Below, one piece after another: positions 29,882 to 31,790 of a stretch of DNA of 31,790 nt. The notes beneath the pieces were generated by a model. That model searched no databases. It was not told where the DNA came from and worked only from the letters and a program-made list of their open reading frames with translations. The stretch is from JBIOYL01 sp044870185 (GTDB lineage: Bacteria; Actinomycetota; CALGFH01). A program made the translations under genes and the position numbers. Numbering within the stretch: position 1 is the first letter of the stretch; every line of letters starts with the position of its first letter. Where the stretch lies: NCBI GenBank assembly GCA_044870185.1, contig JBIOYL010000133.1, positions 1 to 31,790 of the forward strand, read 5' to 3'.

Positions 29882-29887
29882 TACGCT
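29882..29887 (+). promoter_or_regulatory. -10 box of a likely leaderless archease promoter
   Basis: TACGCT ends 7 nt before the archease ATG and no ribosome binding site is present, the pattern of leaderless transcription. A -35 box is not obvious. Confidence 0.45.
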
Positions 29888-29894
29888 GGCCGCC

Positions 29895-30302
29895 ATGGCC
29901 GGCTACGAGCTGCTCGAGCACACGGCCGACATTGGCGTGCGCGCCGTCGGCGCGCGCCTCGAAGAGGTCTTCGAGCAGGCCACGCTCGGCCTGGCCGACG
30001 TGCTCGGCGCCTGGCGGCCGGGGCCGGGGCAGCGGGCGCCGATCATGGTCGAGGCCGGCGACCTCGGCGCGCTGCTGGTCGACTGGCTCGGCGAAGTCCT
30101 GTACGTGCAGGAGATGGGGGGCACGGCGATCGGCGCGGTCAAGGTCGAGCGGGTGGCGGACGGGCGGGCGAGCGGGTCGGTGAGCCTGCGGCCCGCCGAC
30201 CCCCCGCTCGAGGGCACGATGGTCAAGGCTGTCACCTACCATCGGCTCAGGGTGGAGCAGACCGACGGCGGCTGGGTCGCCGAGGTCTACTTCGACGTTT
30301 GA
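29895..30302 (+). CDS. Archease
   Basis: This 135-residue archease starts with GYELLEHTADIGVRAVGARL, the family signature with the metal-binding aspartate of HTADIG. It continues with LLVDWLGEVLYVQEMGG, ends with VKAVTYHRLRV and a C-terminal YFDV, and has the normal length. Archease activates the RNA ligase RtcB by promoting guanylylation so that it can turn over many times. The rtcB gene follows after 45 nt on the same strand, so the two form an operon, as in many bacteria and archaea. Confidence 0.93.
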   Translation: MAGYELLEHTADIGVRAVGARLEEVFEQATLGLADVLGAWRPGPGQRAPIMVEAGDLGALLVDWLGEVLYVQEMGGTAIGAVKVERVADGRASGSVSLRPADPPLEGTMVKAVTYHRLRVEQTDGGWVAEVYFDV

Positions 30303-30347
30303 CGGTCCGGGTCCGAGGCGCAGCCTGACAGCTGGAGGTGACCGGCG

Positions 30348-31790
30348 ATGCAGCCACGACAGCGCGAGCCGTTCGTCTGGGAGGTGCCGATCGGCTTCGT
30401 GGACGGCATGCGCGTCCCGGGCGTGGTGTTCGCCTCCGAGGAGCTGTTCGGCCGGGCGCTCCAGGACCGGGCGGTGGAGCAGGTCGCCAACGTGGCCACC
30501 CTGCCCGGCATCGTGCGCGCCTCCTTCGCCATGCCCGACATCCACTGGGGCTACGGCTTCCCGATCGGCGGGGTGGCCGCGACCGACGTGGCCGACGGCG
30601 GGGTGGTGTCCCCCGGCGGCGTCGGTTTCGACATCGGCTGCGGGGTCCGGCTGGTGCGCACCGATCTGCGCTGGGAGCCGGACGTCCGGCCGCGCATCGC
30701 CGAGCTCGTCAGCGCGCTGGCCCGGCGCATCCCCCGCGGCACCGGCGGCAAGGGGCTGCTGCCGCTGGACCGCGGCGGGGTCGACCGGGTCCTGCGCGAG
30801 GGCGTCCGCTACCCGCTGGCGCGCGGGGTCGGGGAGCAGGGCGACGCCGAGGCGTGCGAGGACGGCGGCACGCTGGCCGGCGCCGCCCCCGAGCACGTGT
30901 CGGACCGGGCCCGCGAGCGCGGCGCGCCACAGCTCGGCAGCCTCGGCGGCGGCAACCACTTCCTCGAGGTCCAGGTCGTCGACCAGGTCGCCGACGAGCG
31001 GGCGGCCGCCGCCATGGGGCTGTTCGCCGGCCAGGTCTGCGCCATGCTGCACTCCGGCTCCCGCGGGATCGGCCATCAGGTGTGCACCGACCACGTGCGC
31101 GTGTTCGACCGCCTGATGCCCGGCAGCGGCATCTCGGTGCCCGACCGGCAGCTCGCCTGCCTGCCGGTCGAGGCCTCCCCGGCCCGGTCCTATCTGGGCG
31201 CGATGGCCGCGGCCGGCAACTTCGCCGTGGCCAACCGGCACGTGCTGACCGACGGGGTGCGCGCGGCGTTCGCCGAGGTGTTCGGCCGGCCCGCCCGCGA
31301 GCTTGGCATGCGGCTGGTCTACGACGTGTCGCACAACCTGGCCAAGCTGGAGGAGCACGACGTGGACGGGCGGCGGCGCACGCTGTGCGTGCACCGCAAG
31401 GGCGCCACCAGGGCGTTCGGGCCCGGGCATCCCGGCCTGCCCGCCCGCTACCGGGAGATCGGCCAGCCGGTCATCAACCCGGGCAGCATGGGCAGCTGGT
31501 CGTACGTCCTGGTCGGCCACGAGCGCTCCGAGGAGCGCTCGTTCGCCTCCACCTGCCACGGGGCGGGGCGGGCGATGAGCCGGACCAGGGCCAAGAAGGT
31601 GATGAGCAGCCGCGACCTGCGCCGCCAGCTCGAGAAGCAGGGCGTGGTGCTGGCCGCGTCCAACTGGAAGCTGCTCAGCGAGGAGGCCCCGTACGCCTAC
31701 AAGGACCCCACCGAGGTGGTCGAGACCTGCCAGGGCGCCGGCCTGTCCCGGATCGTGGCCAGGCTGCGCCCGGCCGGGGTGCTGAAGGGA
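30348..31790 (+). CDS. rtcB: RNA-splicing ligase RtcB (stop codon beyond window)
   Basis: The frame is open for 481 codons to the last base and ends in VARLRPAGVLKG, the usual C-terminus of RtcB, so probably only the stop codon is missing. RtcB joins RNA 2',3'-cyclic phosphate or 3'-phosphate ends to 5'-hydroxyl ends using GTP and manganese. The active-site residues are all present: D95 and C98 in GFDIGCG, N203 and H204 in GGGNHFLE, H235 in LHSGSRG, H329 in DVSHNLAKLEEH and the guanylylated H404 in STCHGAGRAMSR. GGAGGTGA lies 6 nt before the ATG. With archease it forms an RNA repair or tRNA-splicing module. Confidence 0.95.
   Translation, partial: MQPRQREPFVWEVPIGFVDGMRVPGVVFASEELFGRALQDRAVEQVANVATLPGIVRASFAMPDIHWGYGFPIGGVAATDVADGGVVSPGGVGFDIGCGVRLVRTDLRWEPDVRPRIAELVSALARRIPRGTGGKGLLPLDRGGVDRVLREGVRYPLARGVGEQGDAEACEDGGTLAGAAPEHVSDRARERGAPQLGSLGGGNHFLEVQVVDQVADERAAAAMGLFAGQVCAMLHSGSRGIGHQVCTDHVRVFDRLMPGSGISVPDRQLACLPVEASPARSYLGAMAAAGNFAVANRHVLTDGVRAAFAEVFGRPARELGMRLVYDVSHNLAKLEEHDVDGRRRTLCVHRKGATRAFGPGHPGLPARYREIGQPVINPGSMGSWSYVLVGHERSEERSFASTCHGAGRAMSRTRAKKVMSSRDLRRQLEKQGVVLAASNWKLLSEEAPYAYKDPTEVVETCQGAGLSRIVARLRPAGVLKG

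Overview
The window is high-GC DNA with actinobacterial traits: frequent GTG starts, a DUF1707 protein, a WS/DGAT-type wax ester/triacylglycerol synthase, a luciferase-like (probably F420-dependent) oxidoreductase, a zinc-ribbon/cyclase/ATPase/TPR giant, and several candidate leaderless promoters (TAnnnT box 6-7 nt before the ATG). I infer a soil-type Actinomycetota member but cannot name a genus. No rRNA, CRISPR array, insertion sequence or convincing tRNA was seen.

Left part (1-9.4 kb) is an accessory-like patchwork. It starts with a frameshifted alpha/beta-hydrolase remnant, a VapBC-type toxin-antitoxin pair and a gene truncated at its 3' end. Next come a PHB-depolymerase-like esterase with an upstream ribbon-helix-helix regulator (both minus strand), an epoxide hydrolase divergent from a MarR regulator, and a GMC oxidoreductase. 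After a stretch of decayed LuxR/MalT and cupin fragments there is a six-TM membrane protein. Two of the regulators sit beside promoters that carry clear palindromes.

Middle part (9.4-19.7 kb): a DUF1707 membrane protein; a VioB-like ferritin-like protein gene broken by a one-base frameshift; the WS/DGAT acyltransferase; an alpha/beta-hydrolase 15 bp upstream of a 1065-residue class III adenylyl cyclase/ATPase/TPR protein; a 78-residue helical protein; an LLM-class oxidoreductase; and a PAS-histidine kinase with no response regulator beside it.

Right part (19.8-31.8 kb) looks like core metabolism. It holds mtnA (methionine salvage) interrupted in frame by a proline/glycine-coding GC-rich repeat block, and glgC (ADP-glucose for glycogen). 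A homocitrate/Re-citrate-synthase-like enzyme is divergent from a citrate synthase that carries its own DNA-binding domain. A rhodanese/XdhC pair, a PP2C phosphatase, a CapA-like metallophosphatase and a protein-isoaspartate methyltransferase-like gene follow. The window closes with CBS-domain, archease and rtcB genes, the last two forming an RNA-ligase module; rtcB runs to the very last base and probably lacks only its stop codon.

The most unusual items are the repeat insertion inside mtnA, the head-to-head pair of two unrelated acetyl-CoA condensing enzymes sharing a control region rich in inverted repeats, the operator architecture at the epoxide hydrolase/marR and RHH/esterase promoters, and the hydrolase-cyclase gene pair. 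All functional statements are from reading the sequence and from family knowledge; no search was run.
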